DNA from: Silurus meridionalis | Lineage: Eukaryota; Chordata; Actinopteri; Siluriformes; Siluridae | Reading direction: 5' to 3' | DNA: 64,000 nt | NCBI RefSeq assembly: GCF_014805685.1 | Contig: NC_060901.1 | Coordinates: 17,339,905-17,403,904, forward strand | Shown here: positions 1-10,206 of the stretch, in pieces | Numbering within the stretch: position 1 is the stretch's first letter | Layout of the letters: each line of letters opens with the position of its first letter | Notes under the pieces: generated by a model | Database searches by the model: none | Told to the model about the DNA's origin: nothing | What the model saw: the letters and a program-made list of their open reading frames with translations, nothing else | Program-made: the position numbers and the translations under genes

Positions 1-873
1 AGAGAGAGACCACTGTTGGAGCGATAATTCGTAAATGGAAGAAATACAAGATAATTCAATTGCTCTGAAGCTCCATTTAAAATTTCATCTAATGGGGTGA
101 GGATAATTCTGAGAAAGGTGAGGGGTTAGCCCTGTCTAAAGTAAAACAGACCCATCTAAAGTTTGCCAATAAACACCTGAATGATTTAGAGAAGGTTTAG
201 GAGAATGTGATGTGTTCAGATGAGACAAAAATTGACTCGAATCGCCATATTTGGAGGCAGAGAAATGCAGAATATGACACCAAGAACTGTCAAACATGGA
301 GGAGGAAACATTCTGCTTTAGAGCTGTTTTTCTGCTAAGGGTACAGGAAGACTTCACCACATGAACAGGGCCATGCATTGTAGAATCTTGAATGAGAACC
401 TCCTGGCCTCAGCCAGAACACTGAAGATGGGTGGTTGGTGATTTTTCCAGAATGACAATGACCAAAAACATACAGCCAAGGCAACAATCTGATGGTCTTG
501 TAGCCCATTCCAGCCTTGTGCAGGTCTACAATCTTGTCCCTGATTGCTCTTTCCCATTGTGGTGGAGAGGTTTGAATGAAAGAGGTTGATTCTGTGACGG
601 GTGTCTTTTATTCACATAATGAGTTAATATTTGGAGATCTTTCCTAAAGGAAATTTGGGTCTGTGGGAGTCAGAATTCTTGCTAATTTGGTACGGGATCA
701 AATACTTATTAGATCAAATAAAAATACATTTACACGTTTTTAATGTATTTTGTTTTATATTCTGTCTCTGTTAAAATAAACCTACCATAAAAAAAATTCA
801 GTCTGTTCATTTCTTTGTAAGGGGTAAACTCTCTCAAAATCAGCAGGGGATCAAATAATTATTTCCCCCACTG
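1..873 (+). mobile_element. Tc1-like DNA transposon, 3' part, decayed
   Basis: This is a cut-and-paste transposon of the Tc1/mariner superfamily that has lost function. Reading begins inside the transposase helix-turn-helix region (residues TTVGAIIRKWKKY near base 14). A later piece around 450-490 reads NDNDQKHTAKAT, the degenerate form of the DNDPKHTA block that carries the second catalytic aspartate. Stops and frame shifts separate the pieces. The right end is the inverted repeat at about 835-873, ending in CCCCCACTG just before a TA, which is the Tc1 target dinucleotide. The left end lies outside the window. It belongs to the same broad family as the element at 37179-38099. The family assignment is firm; the boundaries inside are approximate. 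Confidence 0.85.
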
Positions 874-881
874 TATGTGAG

Positions 882-950
882 GAAGTAACCTTGAGATGAA
901 CCAGACTCTAAAGAGAGCTTATCCTCCTCTGGGAGACCAGATGGCCATTA
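882..950 (-). repeat. Short L2-type LINE 3'-UTR fragment
   Basis: The stretch with CCTTGAGATGAACCAGACTC followed by a TTATCCTCCTCTGGG segment matches part of the longer LINE 3' ends seen at 10207, 11540 and 50047. It is only about 70 bases long and sits directly after the Tc1 end. Confidence 0.45.
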
Positions 951-2115
951 ATTTTTAGCTCTATTATTATTGAGGTTTTCAACTATTTATTTTAAACTTT
1001 TTAAGCAAAAACCAGCCAGGAGGTCAATGGATCCCGATATTTACTCTGAGAGATCTGTCTGGGAAATTTCCAGAAGAACATTGCAGCCCTCCTCTGATCT
1101 GGGCTTCTAGATGGAAAATCCATACTTTGTAAGAAGTCTACATGATAACATCATACAAATGCAGCCTCTGATTGGTGCCTAATCAGTAGCCCAGACTTGT
1201 TGAGATCAGAACAGAAAATGGATCCATATGGAAGAAGGTGGTAAAAGTAAGAAACATGCAGGCTGCCAGTTTTAAAATGTGTCCAATGATTGATAATAAA
1301 TATTTAAATAAATAAATATTAAATGCCGAATACTGTACCCTAATTGAAGTAGCTGTTTAGTAGGATCATGATTTTGCATACCACATAATATAATATTATG
1401 TTTTTTTAACAATCAAATGATTAATGACCTGTCATTGAGTCAGAGTTGATGATGTAAAGTAGCCCTTCATTACCAAACACTAAGTAACTAAAAAAAGGAT
1501 ACAATTATGAGTCACTTGCAAACTGTTCAATATTAAACTGTCAGTTACTTTAAATATACTTTAGATATTGTATGTGAATATTTGATCTGTTAACTGGTTG
1601 CATATGTCAGATTTATTGCATGACTTAGCCAGAAAAAGCTGTTGCTATCAAACATTGTTTACTTTATCAACTAACTTATTAGTCAGCATGTGAAAAACAA
1701 ACTTGCTTGCAAAATAATCTGTCGAGACTTACAACCCTGTGAGCACTAAATAGAGGCATGAATTTGATTGCCACTCACTTGTGGGCTTTAGGGAACATCG
1801 TTAGGAAATGACCTCCAAAAAAACACTTTAGGTGATTTTTAGATTGAATATGGTGTTTACACTAATAATGTGTTGTCTAGTGAGGTGTCTAGCGAGATAT
1901 TTTGATATACAGCCTCCACTAGTCCCTAAAGAAAACCACCATGGCAGTATCAGAAGTGAGCCTGAGGTACATAAAGAAACATTTAAAAATAGTGATTTTT
2001 GTGATTTCCTTGCTATATTCTGTCCTCAAAAGAGTAGTGGTAATCTTAGTGACCCAGTCATCCATTATCCAAATCTACATTAGTTATTGATAAAGACTTT
2101 AAAGCAGTTATTTAA
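951..2115. other. No gene recognised
   Basis: AT-rich sequence with no frame that resembles a known protein. The open frame at 1832-2083 (83 codons) has no recognisable domain and no supporting context, so I treat it as chance. Confidence 0.5.
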
Positions 2116-2117
2116 GC

Positions 2118-2163
2118 CCAGCTAGATAAGGGCATCTGCCAAATGCCATGCATGTAAATGTAG
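2118..2163 (+). repeat. SINE-like 3' tail fragment
   Basis: The motif GGGCATCTGCCAAATGCCAT followed by GTAAATGTA is the 3' tail shared with the copies at 11080-11155 (plus) and 36206-36390 (minus, where a tRNA-like head is also visible). Confidence 0.5.
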
Positions 2164-2700
2164 AGTAGAATGATTTATAGTCGTCATCCACATAGAAATG
2201 ACGCTCAACAAAGAAAGCCCATACACAGCTACCAAAGGGGTCCTTCTTTGAACATTGTCTTTATTAATTCCATGTAACGGCCTTTCATGTCTATCTGTTA
2301 TTTTAGAGAACAGCGAAGTGATAAGACACGACTGACATCTTGTTCTCTATTATTAAACAAGCACTCTCTAGGACAGCAAAAGAGGGAGAGGGGCCACCCA
2401 ACTGTTTGCTTCATTTTTTGTTGAATTTATTGTCCATAATGTCCAGGAAAGCCTCATCCTCTCCAGTGCAAGCATTGTCTTTTGTCATATTGTCTTTTCA
2501 GTTTGAAGATATGCATCTCAAAATCATAAGATTGTTTGTGCTTCTGATAAAAGTCTGGAATTTTCACTAGTGAACCTTTCTTTAAAACCAATGCTGTTTT
2601 TGCAAGAAAGCTGGCCCTGCCAGTCTCAAGCACACTAGTTTTAAACGTGCTCACCATGGATTTGTGAGCTCCAATGAGGCGCACATCTCCTACAATCACC
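2164..2700 (-). pseudogene. BEL/Pao pol remnant: end of protease region through RT palm motif
   Basis: This is broken polyprotein sequence of a BEL/Pao LTR retrotransposon, read right to left. From 2699 it gives VIVGDVRLIGAHKS and a following spacer, the segment after the protease in Pao elements. Next comes DEAFLDIMDNKF near 2440, then NSWVAPLPL in a shifted frame. At about 2175-2222 it reads FVERHFYVDD, the catalytic YVDD box of reverse transcriptase. The distance from the spacer to YVDD is far too short, so most of the RT fingers and palm have been deleted. Several stops and frame shifts are present. It could not encode an enzyme. The assignment rests on the order of these motifs together with the gag pieces upstream on the same strand. 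Confidence 0.75.
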
Positions 2701-3080
2701 TATTCCAGGTCGAGGAGTTGGGTATATGGTGCATTGTGGGGAAAGTTTCACTGTCTGCAGACCTTATGTGCATGTATATGATCTCTACCTATTAGAATGA
2801 GAATGTCAGCTGTAGGATCCAGTGGAGGTATCTGAGAAGCAATTGCTTGAAGATGAGGATGGTAAGCAGTGCAGTGTTGCTTCAGAAGTGGGAATCTCCA
2901 ATCTGTTGTCAGGGATTGAATTGTATTCTGTGCGTGTTGAAAGCATCATTAAAACCTTTCCACTTGGTTTCCATCAAAATACTCGCAAAGTCTTTTGTGA
3001 GTCATCATGTATGGGAAGACTTTCTCTTGAACATTGAACATGAAAGAAGAAGAGGTTACTCCAAACATTCAAAATGACAT
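2701..3080 (-). pseudogene. BEL/Pao aspartic-protease region, decayed
   Basis: Read on the minus strand this gives pieces such as PDNRLEIPTSEAT near 2880-2925 and HNAPYTQLLDLE near 2705-2740, in different frames. These resemble the Pao protease tail, where a leucine- and proline-rich stretch is followed by an ILIGRD-type motif. That motif is visible here only as fragments near 2780-2810. Frame shifts break it throughout. It joins the RT-side remnant at 2700 without a gap, so the two are one old copy. A functional protease is excluded. Confidence 0.6.
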
Positions 3081-3154
3081 ACATACGCCTTTCTTTTCTC
3101 AGTATGATCATTTTGAGCATGCCTTTCTTTTTAGGCACATTCTGCATATATTTG

Positions 3155-3262
3155 TGTTACGTATGTAACCCTAGTTTCCTGAGGGAACGAGACACTGCAT
3201 CCGCGTTGTCCGTGCTCTGAAATAATGTGTGTAATCAGTTAAAATTTGACGTGGGCCTTTAC
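3155..3262 (+). repeat. DIRS-type retrotransposon terminal fragment
   Basis: It starts GTTACGTATGTAACCCTAGT and continues with a GAACGAGACACTGCATC segment, then a GTTGTCCGTGCTCTGAAA segment. The same order occurs at 49586 and, in part, at 33862. This terminal sequence is characteristic of DIRS1-like elements of fish. Here it interrupts the BEL/Pao copy between its protease and gag parts. Confidence 0.65.
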
Positions 3263-3820
3263 CAGTCAGGTGACTAAAGCACACACAAGGAAAGAAGCGT
3301 TCTGAAACGTTCCGGGAGGGGACTTTGTTCTGAAACCTTTGCATTTCAGTAATTCTTCAGTAATTCTTTTTAAGGAGAGGACACCATCCTGCAGTTTAAC
3401 TGAACCGGTGTTGGAACTTACAGATATGTTTGATTCAACCTCTGTTTTGCTGGCAGAGATAGAAGGTCTGAACATTGACTGCTTCAAGGGGGTCTTACAG
3501 ATTTAAGAAGCAATGGGTTGGAAGACTGAAAAGAGAAGCTGGGATTTGTTCTCATTTCTGCAAGCTCATTGACAAACATTCAAAAGTTGGATAATGAAGT
3601 AAATGTTCTTTCTTGTGTTTTGTTCCCATAACTATTCATGCTTCCTTAAGACTGTGAGGCAGTTTCTCAACAATATAGTTTATTCCCTTTGCTGTGTCAA
3701 GGAATCTATGTCCAGGTATATTACCTTTCTCTTTCACTGCTTGCCTGTCCAGAAGCAGATCTGCGAGCTTTTGCAACTGATTGAAGTCTTTGGGAGAAAT
3801 CCTAGCAAAACTCTCTATAC
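3263..3820 (-). pseudogene. BEL/Pao gag remnant, middle and C-terminal part
   Basis: The minus strand gives two recognisable blocks. The first, 3636-3820, contains LQKLADLLLDRQAVKE and LDTAKGINYIVEKLP, which is the conserved core of Pao-type gag (family pattern: a LGDLLLE segment, then LDTARGxNPIVEKLP). The second, about 3270-3490, contains LLKCKGFRTKS, the lead-in to the zinc-knuckle part of gag; the knuckle itself is not intact. Between them the frame is broken. The sequence stops at 3820, where a hAT miniature element begins, and resumes at 4694, so the gag was continuous before that insertion. Confidence 0.75.
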
Positions 3821-3867
3821 CAGGGGTCACCAACCTTTTTAAAACTAAGAGCTACTTAAATTCAGAG

Positions 3868-3983
3868 TGGCCTCCAGTCGAAGAGAACACTATCCAGAGG
3901 CAGGCCTGGACGAAGTGGGAAGATCCACGGAGGGGGGAGGGGCAGGAATAGTGGCCACTGGAACCTCAGGAGCATGTTTATCT

Positions 3984-4016
<33 letters not shown>
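3868..4016 (-). repeat. L2-type LINE 3'-UTR fragment with GA microsatellite
   Basis: The segment with AACACTATCCAGAGGCAGG and GGGAAGATCCACGGAGG, ending in a (GA)n run at 3991-4015, is nearly the same as 10635-10780 and resembles 50490-50600. It was probably carried in with, or inserted into, the surrounding hAT element. Confidence 0.6.
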
Positions 4017-4019
<3 letters not shown>

Positions 4020-4199
4020 TTCTTGGGTACAGATTAATGTGAAGGGCTACCAGTTTGAGACACACTTCTGAAATAACAAATTTGCTCAATTTACCTTTAA
4101 TAATATGGTAATATTAATAATTAATGATATTCATCTAGATCTAGTCATCTATATTTTAATATTGTCATTTTTAAATTTACACCAATGCAAGTGTGATTT

Positions 4200-4589
4200 T
4201 GTCAGGGAACCACCAGCCACACCTCCCTCTAAGGCTCTAACTCTCACTCAGCCTCTCCCTGCTCTAAATCACCAACACCTGTTCCCTATTACCTTTCCCC
4301 TTTATAAGGTCCCGATTCCAGCTCACTCACGGTTGGATCTACTCGTTGCCATGAGAGATTTACCACTAGTAGCCCTGTACTTCCATGCTCCTGGCTCTGT
4401 TTCGGAGAAAGCGCTCAAGGTAGGTTTGCATTTAACGGTTCACATTGGCGATCATCCCTGGACTACCCGCGTTACGGATTCTACCCGTGTTATGGATTCT
4501 ACCTGCCTCTGCCTTGTATATGTTCCGACTAATTAAAGACAAGATGTTTAACCATACTTCGGTTTCTGACTCTTGGTCTATCCGTGACA
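4200..4589 (+). mobile_element. Solo LTR, Gypsy-like, perfect 5-bp target duplication
   Basis: It begins TGTCAGGGAACC and ends TCCGTGACA, the usual TG...CA form, and is flanked by GATTT on both sides (4195-4199 and 4590-4594). A TATA-like CTTTATAAGG lies near 4300 and an ATTAAA polyadenylation signal near 4533, so the U3-R-U5 order fits a plus orientation. No internal coding sequence is present, which implies recombination between two LTRs. The open frame at 4105-4536 covers this LTR and is not a gene. Confidence 0.85.
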
Positions 4590-4693
4590 GATTTAAAAAA
4601 GAATAGCAACAAAAAAATAAGATGCAGCTCACTGGTAAGTGACGCTATGGTGACATATATTCTTAGAAAAGGCCACCATGTTGTTGACCCCTG

Positions 4694-5057
4694 CTCTAAA
4701 CACTCAATTAAAGATGCTTCAATGACTTCTAGGGAACTGTTTTTCTGGTCTAGACATTGCCATAGCTGCCTGAGGCCTGCTTCAGGATCACATACATGGG
4801 TTTCTCTTATTCTCAGAGTGTGTCGGAGGGATTCGCCTTTGAGCCGCTTGGTAAGCAAAATCAAGCTCTTCATTGTCTTTAAAATTCAGACCATGGTATG
4901 AACACTCTGGCTTGTTGTCAAATACTTTGAAGCTGCTAGAGAGATGATCACGGTGTGCAAGAAACACTGCAAAATCAGAAACCTCATTGATTCGAGGTGC
5001 TGGCGTATTTGTCGAACAGGGGTTTCTCACATGAGAAGAAAATTGGGTTTGCATCGT
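4694..5057 (-). pseudogene. BEL/Pao gag remnant, N-terminal half
   Basis: The minus strand reads FLAHRDHLSSSFKVFDNKPE, then after a frame shift LTKRLKGESLRH and AGLRQLWQCLDQKNSSLEVI. This follows the order of Pao-type gag: an FLARRDL-FDDRPE start, a KWLGxESxEH helix, then a WxRLDExYGSPE segment. It continues the gag piece that ends at 3820 and was split again by the piggyBac element at 5058. The coding frame is shifted at least once and carries stops. Confidence 0.75.
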
Positions 5058-5582
5058 TTAACCCTCTGGAGTCTGAATTGCCGCCGGCGCCCAAACGTGC
5101 TTTTTTTTTTTTTTTTTTCCTCAGATGCCAGCAAAAAGAGCTGAAACTGCTCGGTCATATTTGATCAGAAATGTCAAAGTAATACATCATTTAAATCTGT
5201 AAAGGGTCTACTTTCATTTGTGTATGCTCACTACATTAACAAAACGTTGTATTTTTTTTTTTTTAAATGAATAAAATAGTCAGGGTGCGCCATCTGTTGC
5301 CTTTGTCTGCGTAAACTTTGTTTAGAAACGCGTCATCAAAAAGCGCTGAAACTCGGCCAATAGCCGACACATGGAAATAAAAAATATATCTTTAGACAGC
5401 TTCAAGTGTGTAGTTTTAGAATAAGTCGGTGAAATAAAAACATATGTTTTCAATGAATGTAAATCATGTAAAACCAAGTAGAAGCACAGATTTTCCACCG
5501 CAGCTCATTATCTGATAATGAGCTGCGAGCGGACACGCCCCCCGGCTATTCACAGGTAAAACAGTTCACACGTTGAGTCGCG

Positions 5583-5613
<31 letters not shown>

Positions 5614-7593
5614 CCCCCGGACAGTGGCATAAAACAATGCCAGAGAACTTACCTTTTCATCTGAAGAAGATTGCGATTCCGACGAGGAGCGTTTGCATTT
5701 TGAAGAGCGAGGACTTTCCAGCAAGTTGCTATGATGAGTAAGTTATTTAGTCTTACATTCTGATCATATAAACTCATATTGTTTGTAGACATCTCTGCCT
5801 AGCTTTTGTCAGCATTGCCTTTTAATGTTACAACAAATATCCACCAATATCTGCTCATTTGTAACATTAACTGTTTGTATGCCCTAAATATTGTTGACGT
5901 TATAGTTATATTTTAGCCTCAGTTCAGTTTTAGTGTCACTGATCATCCTGAAAGGCTGTTATGTAGTGTTAGCTAGCAGAGATGTTCCCAAATGCTGAGG
6001 TGTAAATGCTATATGTACAATGCATGCTAACAAATATATATTGTTCAAGAATACTATATCAAATATATATTCATCAAAAATACTGAAAAAATAAATTGTT
6101 TTATTTTTAGGAGTGTGGCTGCATCACCCCTGCCTTCACTGGAAACTCACACCAGGCCACGCAGGTGTCGCTCCATTTTGAGTTTGACCGAGAATCATCC
6201 TGAGTAAGTACATATTTTATATTTTCTTAAATTATATTTAGTTTGAATCATTATTGCATTGTATGACATATGCAAACAACTTTACCAATGACACAATTAG
6301 TGACATTCGTGTGTGTGTTTCATAAACAGATGTGATCAAGTACCTGCTCCAAAAAGGGCAAAGGCAGCAAACTGACAGTCCACCATGTCATGGAAGGATC
6401 AGACAGATAACGACACAGTTCCACAGACTCTGCGATTCCTGCCTGTACGTGAACCTGAACCTCAACTGAGGTCTTCTGACTCTCATTCTTCATGTAGTCT
6501 ATTTAAAATGTTTTTCCCCTGACAGTGTTGTCTCAACTCTGTGCCACAACCCAAATGCTCAAGCTGCCAAGTCAATAGCCAAGTGACGCAAATACAAATG
6601 GAGAGATGTAACCGTGAGTGAGATGTATCGCTACATTGGGCTCTTATTTTACATGGTAATGGTAAAGTTGCCCTCCATCATAGACTACTGGAGACAGAGC
6701 AGTATTTTCACAGTTCCCTTTCCAGCAACAATTATGTCAAGGGACAGATACAGGAACATTTCGTGGAATGTACACATGAGTCACCCAGATGCAGACAAAG
6801 AAAACAACAGAAAGAGGGGCACATCTGAACATGACCGTCTGTTCAGAGTGAAACTGATTATGGACACAATCCGTAAGACATGCAAAGCAATTTATCATCC
6901 TAGAAGACATTTAGCCGTGGGTGAGAGGATGGTAGCATGCAAAGCTAACACTTGGAGGACACAGTACGTAAAAGCCAAGCCGACTAAGTGGGTGTTCAAG
7001 TTGTTTGTTCTTGCCGATTCCTCAAATGGATACACTATTATTATTTAATGCATAGTATTGTAGCCCTACAGGCTGGGATTTGCAGAACCCTACTGTAGTG
7101 TATTGTGTTAGTTTTTGTTGCACTTTTTTTTTATACATACTGTACTGTGGTGGTTTATTGTTACACAATTCCCTTTTTAATGCTGTCCTTGCTAATGTGT
7201 ATTTTTAATAAACACAAAAGAAACACATTCCTTGTTGTAGTACTGTACTTCTCACTGTGATCCTGGCTCAGTGATCCACAGCTCATTATGTAATCGACAG
7301 CTCATTATGCGACCCATTGTCTACGAAGCTGTCAGTCACAGCATGTCGACGCCTCTTCGCATATGGCCTTTCAAAGTAGAAAGTGTTTTTTAAATTTTAA
7401 ATCAAAGTATTGTTTAAGGTTAATGAGCAGGCAGGATGATTTTCACATGATTAAAAATAAAAAAAACCTACATTAGAAGCGCTGTTCTCAAAAAGTCTTG
7501 GGGAAACATGTTCACTATCGGTTTTGTGGCCTTATTTCAGTTTTTTTTTTTTTTTTTTTTTTTCCCATTAACCCTCGGACTCCAGAGGGTTAA
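5058..7593 (+). mobile_element. piggyBac-type DNA transposon, internally deleted, flanked by TTAA
   Basis: It has TTAA at both ends (5058-5061 and 7590-7593). The inverted repeats are CCCTCTGGAGTC (5062-5073) and its complement (7578-7589). TTAA targets and CCC-starting ends define piggyBac elements. Poly-T runs lie just inside both ends. Internal GAGCTGCGAGCGG (5520-5532) and CAGCTCATTATG (7276 and 7297) may be subterminal repeats. The transposase is present only in its first half. After 7048 the sequence is non-coding, so this is a deletion derivative. It sits in the gag of the BEL/Pao copy, whose reading resumes at 7594. A nearly intact TIR pair points to fairly recent mobility with transposase supplied from elsewhere. 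Confidence 0.85.
5650..7048 (+). pseudogene. piggyBac transposase (PGBD4-like), three exons, C-terminal half missing
   Basis: The transposase cuts at TTAA and would act in the nucleus. Exon 1 (to 5737, donor GTAAGT) carries an acidic stretch, EEDCDSDEERLHFEERG. Exon 2 is 6111-6203, between AG and GTAAGT. Exon 3 starts at 6330 after AACAG. Exon 3 reads VPQTLRFLPVREPEPQLRSS, shifts frame near 6520, then continues to 7048 with EMYRYIGLLFYMVMVKLPS, FPATIMSRDRYRNISW and KPTKWVFKLFVLADSSNGYT. The last block is the usual KxTKWGFKLFVLAD segment of PGBD4-type proteins, which includes the region of the catalytic aspartates. The reading ends in a stop a few residues later, so the last catalytic aspartate region and the C-terminal cysteine domain are gone. 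The exon 1 frame also meets a stop near its end. The longest uninterrupted frame is 6614-7048. Confidence 0.8.
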
Positions 7594-7825
7594 TGATACC
7601 TTGTTTGGTCATGTCTGTTGGTTGCATTTACAGCATTAGGAGTATACTGGCTGATTCCAGGAATTTTCTTTGCTCTGCACTTGCTTAATCTTCATCTTAA
7701 TCTTCAAACTACCCCTTTCAGTACAGTCATCCAAACATTGTGGCAGATTCCAACACCTTTGCTGCTGCCAGAGCTGCTTCAGCTTCACCCTTCTCTTTCA
7801 ACGTTCAATCCTAGCTCCTATCGAA
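7594..7825 (-). pseudogene. BEL/Pao gag N-terminal coiled-coil remnant
   Basis: On the minus strand near 7745-7800 it reads LKEKGEAEAALAAAKVLESA, an alanine/glutamate-rich helix like the one that precedes the core of Pao gag. It is the continuation of 4694-5057 beyond the piggyBac insertion. Downstream the frame is full of stops. No BEL/Pao LTR could be found beyond this point, so the 5' end is lost or unrecognisable. Confidence 0.5.
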
Positions 7826-7835
7826 CACTATAATA

Positions 7836-8200
7836 TATCTAAGGCAAGGATAGTCGCAGATACATTTACAGGGACATTTTCTAGATGGACTTAAAAAACT
7901 GGGTATTGTGAGGGAAGGTCGAGCAAAACACTTGTTGTTAGGCTTTTTCAAAAAACTTTTATAATTTTTTTTTTTCTGTAGAATTTCCACTAAAACACAC
8001 AATTTACCTTCATTTCAAATTCCCAGGAAAACCATAATGCACCAAAAAAAGAAGAAAAAATTCAGGGAAAACCAGGGGTCATTTTATGAGGTTAATATTG
8101 ATGCTTTTGCTAGAGATCATATATGCAGGTGGTGCAACTGTGGCTGCAGTAAAATGAGACTTGTTGAATTGTATTCATTGGGGTTCTTGCTTTAGTAAAG
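7836..8200 (+). repeat. ZMYM/DUF4371-like hAT fragment, copy A (empty site of the 15.4-kb element)
   Basis: This shares order and wording with 15126-15393 plus 20426-20522: a GCAGATACATTTACA...GACATT start, a GTGAGGGAAGGTCGAGC segment, AACACACAATTTACCTTCA, then GGTTAATATTGATGCTTTTG and a TTGAATTGTATTCATTGGGG end. Copy B encodes VADTLTKTLVRQTFQEKLDI followed by VRKGRS, the opening of a ZMYM/DUF4371 hAT-like transposase; copy A is more decayed. In copy A the GGTTAATATTG junction is uninterrupted, so it shows what the site looked like before the insertion at 15398. Confidence 0.6.
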
Positions 8201-9430
8201 CCATTTATTCTCACTGCATGAGATACCAGTCTGTGATGGTTTCTATAGATGTGGCATCATAAATGATGGTATTAAAAGGTGGATTGCTTCAGGTTGGACA
8301 CCAATGAAGTCCGAGTGTGAAATGCACAGCCTTTTACATACACTTGCATAGCATAGTGCATAGCTTCTTATACTAATCTTATCTGACTAATGATTATATC
8401 TCTAGCATCTGATCTTTTACAGCAAACTGGCAAGTTCATCAATATAGAAAAAAAGATTTAGAATCGCACTAAAAATACAATGTAATTTATAATTATGGTC
8501 TCATAAAACATGGTTAGCAATAAATTTGTGTGTCCGAATATGTATGTCACCTGCCTGCACTCTGTAATATAATGATGTTCACCCCAGGCTCTAATAAAAT
8601 GTTTCGGTATGCTAGCAGTAAGCAGAGACTCACATAAATCGAGGTGTCTTCAAGAACACCGCATAAAAGCATGTTGAGCTACAATTTGCTGAATTGCTAA
8701 CATTAGATGGCTATAATTAAACACAATTAGCCAGTTGTCTTGGCAAATGTCAGGTTAGACTAACACCGATTCCGGTAGCTAGCATAATAGCCTAGACAGC
8801 AATTTCAGGTTATACTCTTTAATATATACTGTATATGATGCTAGTCATGATCATGACGGTCTCTTTCTTTGATAAAAACTGCAGCTTTTACTTCTCATCA
8901 TCCGCATGGTAGTTAAGACATCATAGAGCAACATGGAGCATTTATATCCCCGAAGTGGCCCATAGGCTATCCAATGTGAATTTCCATCCCTCGAAATGTC
9001 ACAGCAGACAGAGTTCTTTAAAAATTGAATAAGCCCATTACCAGTGACATTTCCTAATACGTGTGCAACGCATTTTGAGCAGAGAATGTCCATTTGCACA
9101 TAGTGACACCGAGTTGGGCTATTGTGTTCACATATCAAATAAATCATGTCTATTATGCCAAGCTGGTGAGTGGTGTGGGAGTCTGAATTCTAAAGGTTAT
9201 CCAGAATAAAGAGGAATTAATGGCGGCACACACACACACACACCTAACACTTAAAAAGTTTTAGATTTTGTCACTCAAATTTTTTGGTTTTTATTGCTGC
9301 TGTTGTGTGCTCCATTTGAAGTCTTATGCAATTGTTATACCGCACAAAATATTGTGCAATCGCATTGACAGATGTGGGTAAGACCCACAAGTTAAATCTC
9401 TGACTTCACTTCCCACCTGCTTACATTTAC
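8201..9430. other. No gene recognised
   Basis: AT-rich, with a (CA) run near 9230-9243. The minus-strand open frame at 8851-9147 (98 codons) contains several cysteines but matches no family I know, so I do not call it a gene. Confidence 0.5.
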
Positions 9431-9439
9431 AGTGCACTA

Positions 9440-10060
9440 ATGGCAGTTGGTAAACACTAGATATATTAAAATTCACTGATTCGCATCGGTGCATCGGCAT
9501 CAAAGATGTGCATCGGATAGAAATTGCAATTTGTATCAAGAAGCATTGATTTTAACATATTTGCATCACTAAAAAATATTTTTTGTATATAATTATAATA
9601 GGTGTATTATAGTTGTATTATTTAGAATGTAACCAAACATTTTTGACCGGTATTTTATATATCGATTTAATTTCTCCTCGCTTAAACTGTTTTTCAAGCA
9701 TGTTCTCTCACTGCTGCTACATGAAAATGACATATTGAAACACTACAGAGACCGAGGCATGTCCTAAGAGTCACATACAAATAAAGATTAACATGGCAGA
9801 GGTTGTAAATCCTGGTTGTAAAAGGGGCATGTGTTAAAAGTTAGAAGACACTTGGGTAAATTGATGATTTGCTGTCTGTCTGAATCAAAGAAAAATAGCT
9901 AACTATCTGTACCATTTCTACTGAATCAAATCAATATGGGATTGCACTGCATTGTAAAAGGGGTGAATCATATTGCATGGGTAGCTGCTTTATGTGTATT
10001 TTTATCGTGTCGTATCGTTAGCTATGCATCGAGATGCAAATCTTATTGGCCTCAGTTATA
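9440..10060. repeat. Non-autonomous hAT-like repeat with CATCG-rich ends
   Basis: The left part has GATTCGCATCGGTGCATCGG and the right part has GCTATGCATCGAGATGC, an inverted arrangement. The middle (TTTTGACCGGTATTTTATAT, TTCTCCTCGCTTAAACTG, GAGACCGAGGCATGTCCT) recurs at 61660-61850. Fish hAT elements often carry such ends. There is no coding sequence and exact ends were not fixed. Confidence 0.5.
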
Positions 10061-10079
10061 AAGATACAAATTCCTAGTA

Positions 10080-10205
10080 CACACTTATAGCCAGAGTGAC
10101 TTTCAATTATACAATTAAGCAGTTAAGGGTTAAGAGCCTTGCTCATGGGCCAAGAAATGTCAGTTTGGCCTCATAACCTTCCAATCTGAAATGCAACATT
10201 TCACC
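10080..10205 (-). repeat. SINE-like fragment
   Basis: The segment GTTAAGGGTTAAGAGCCTTG with TTTGGCCTCATAACCTTCC resembles the tRNA-like half of fish SINEs in minus orientation. It is degenerate and directly abuts the LINE tail at 10207. Confidence 0.35.
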
Positions 10206-10206
10206 C

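Larger units (their letters stand above)
3821..4693. mobile_element. Non-autonomous hAT element with 8-bp target duplication
   Basis: Its ends are CAGGGGTCACCAACC and, inverted, GTTGTTGACCCCTG. It is flanked by CTCTATAC (3813-3820) and CTCTAAAC (4694-4701), an 8-bp duplication with one mismatch, as expected of hAT insertion. The 873 bases hold no transposase. Two other insertions lie inside: an L2 3'-end fragment at 3868 and a solo LTR at 4200. The flanking BEL/Pao gag reads on across the gap, which confirms the boundaries. Confidence 0.8.

Noticed and set aside
4105..4536. 143-codon plus-strand open frame
   Set aside because: It covers a solo LTR (4200-4589) and has no protein-like composition or domain.
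8851..9147. 98-codon minus-strand frame rich in cysteine
   Set aside because: Cysteine spacing fits no zinc-finger pattern that I know, and there is no splice or promoter context.
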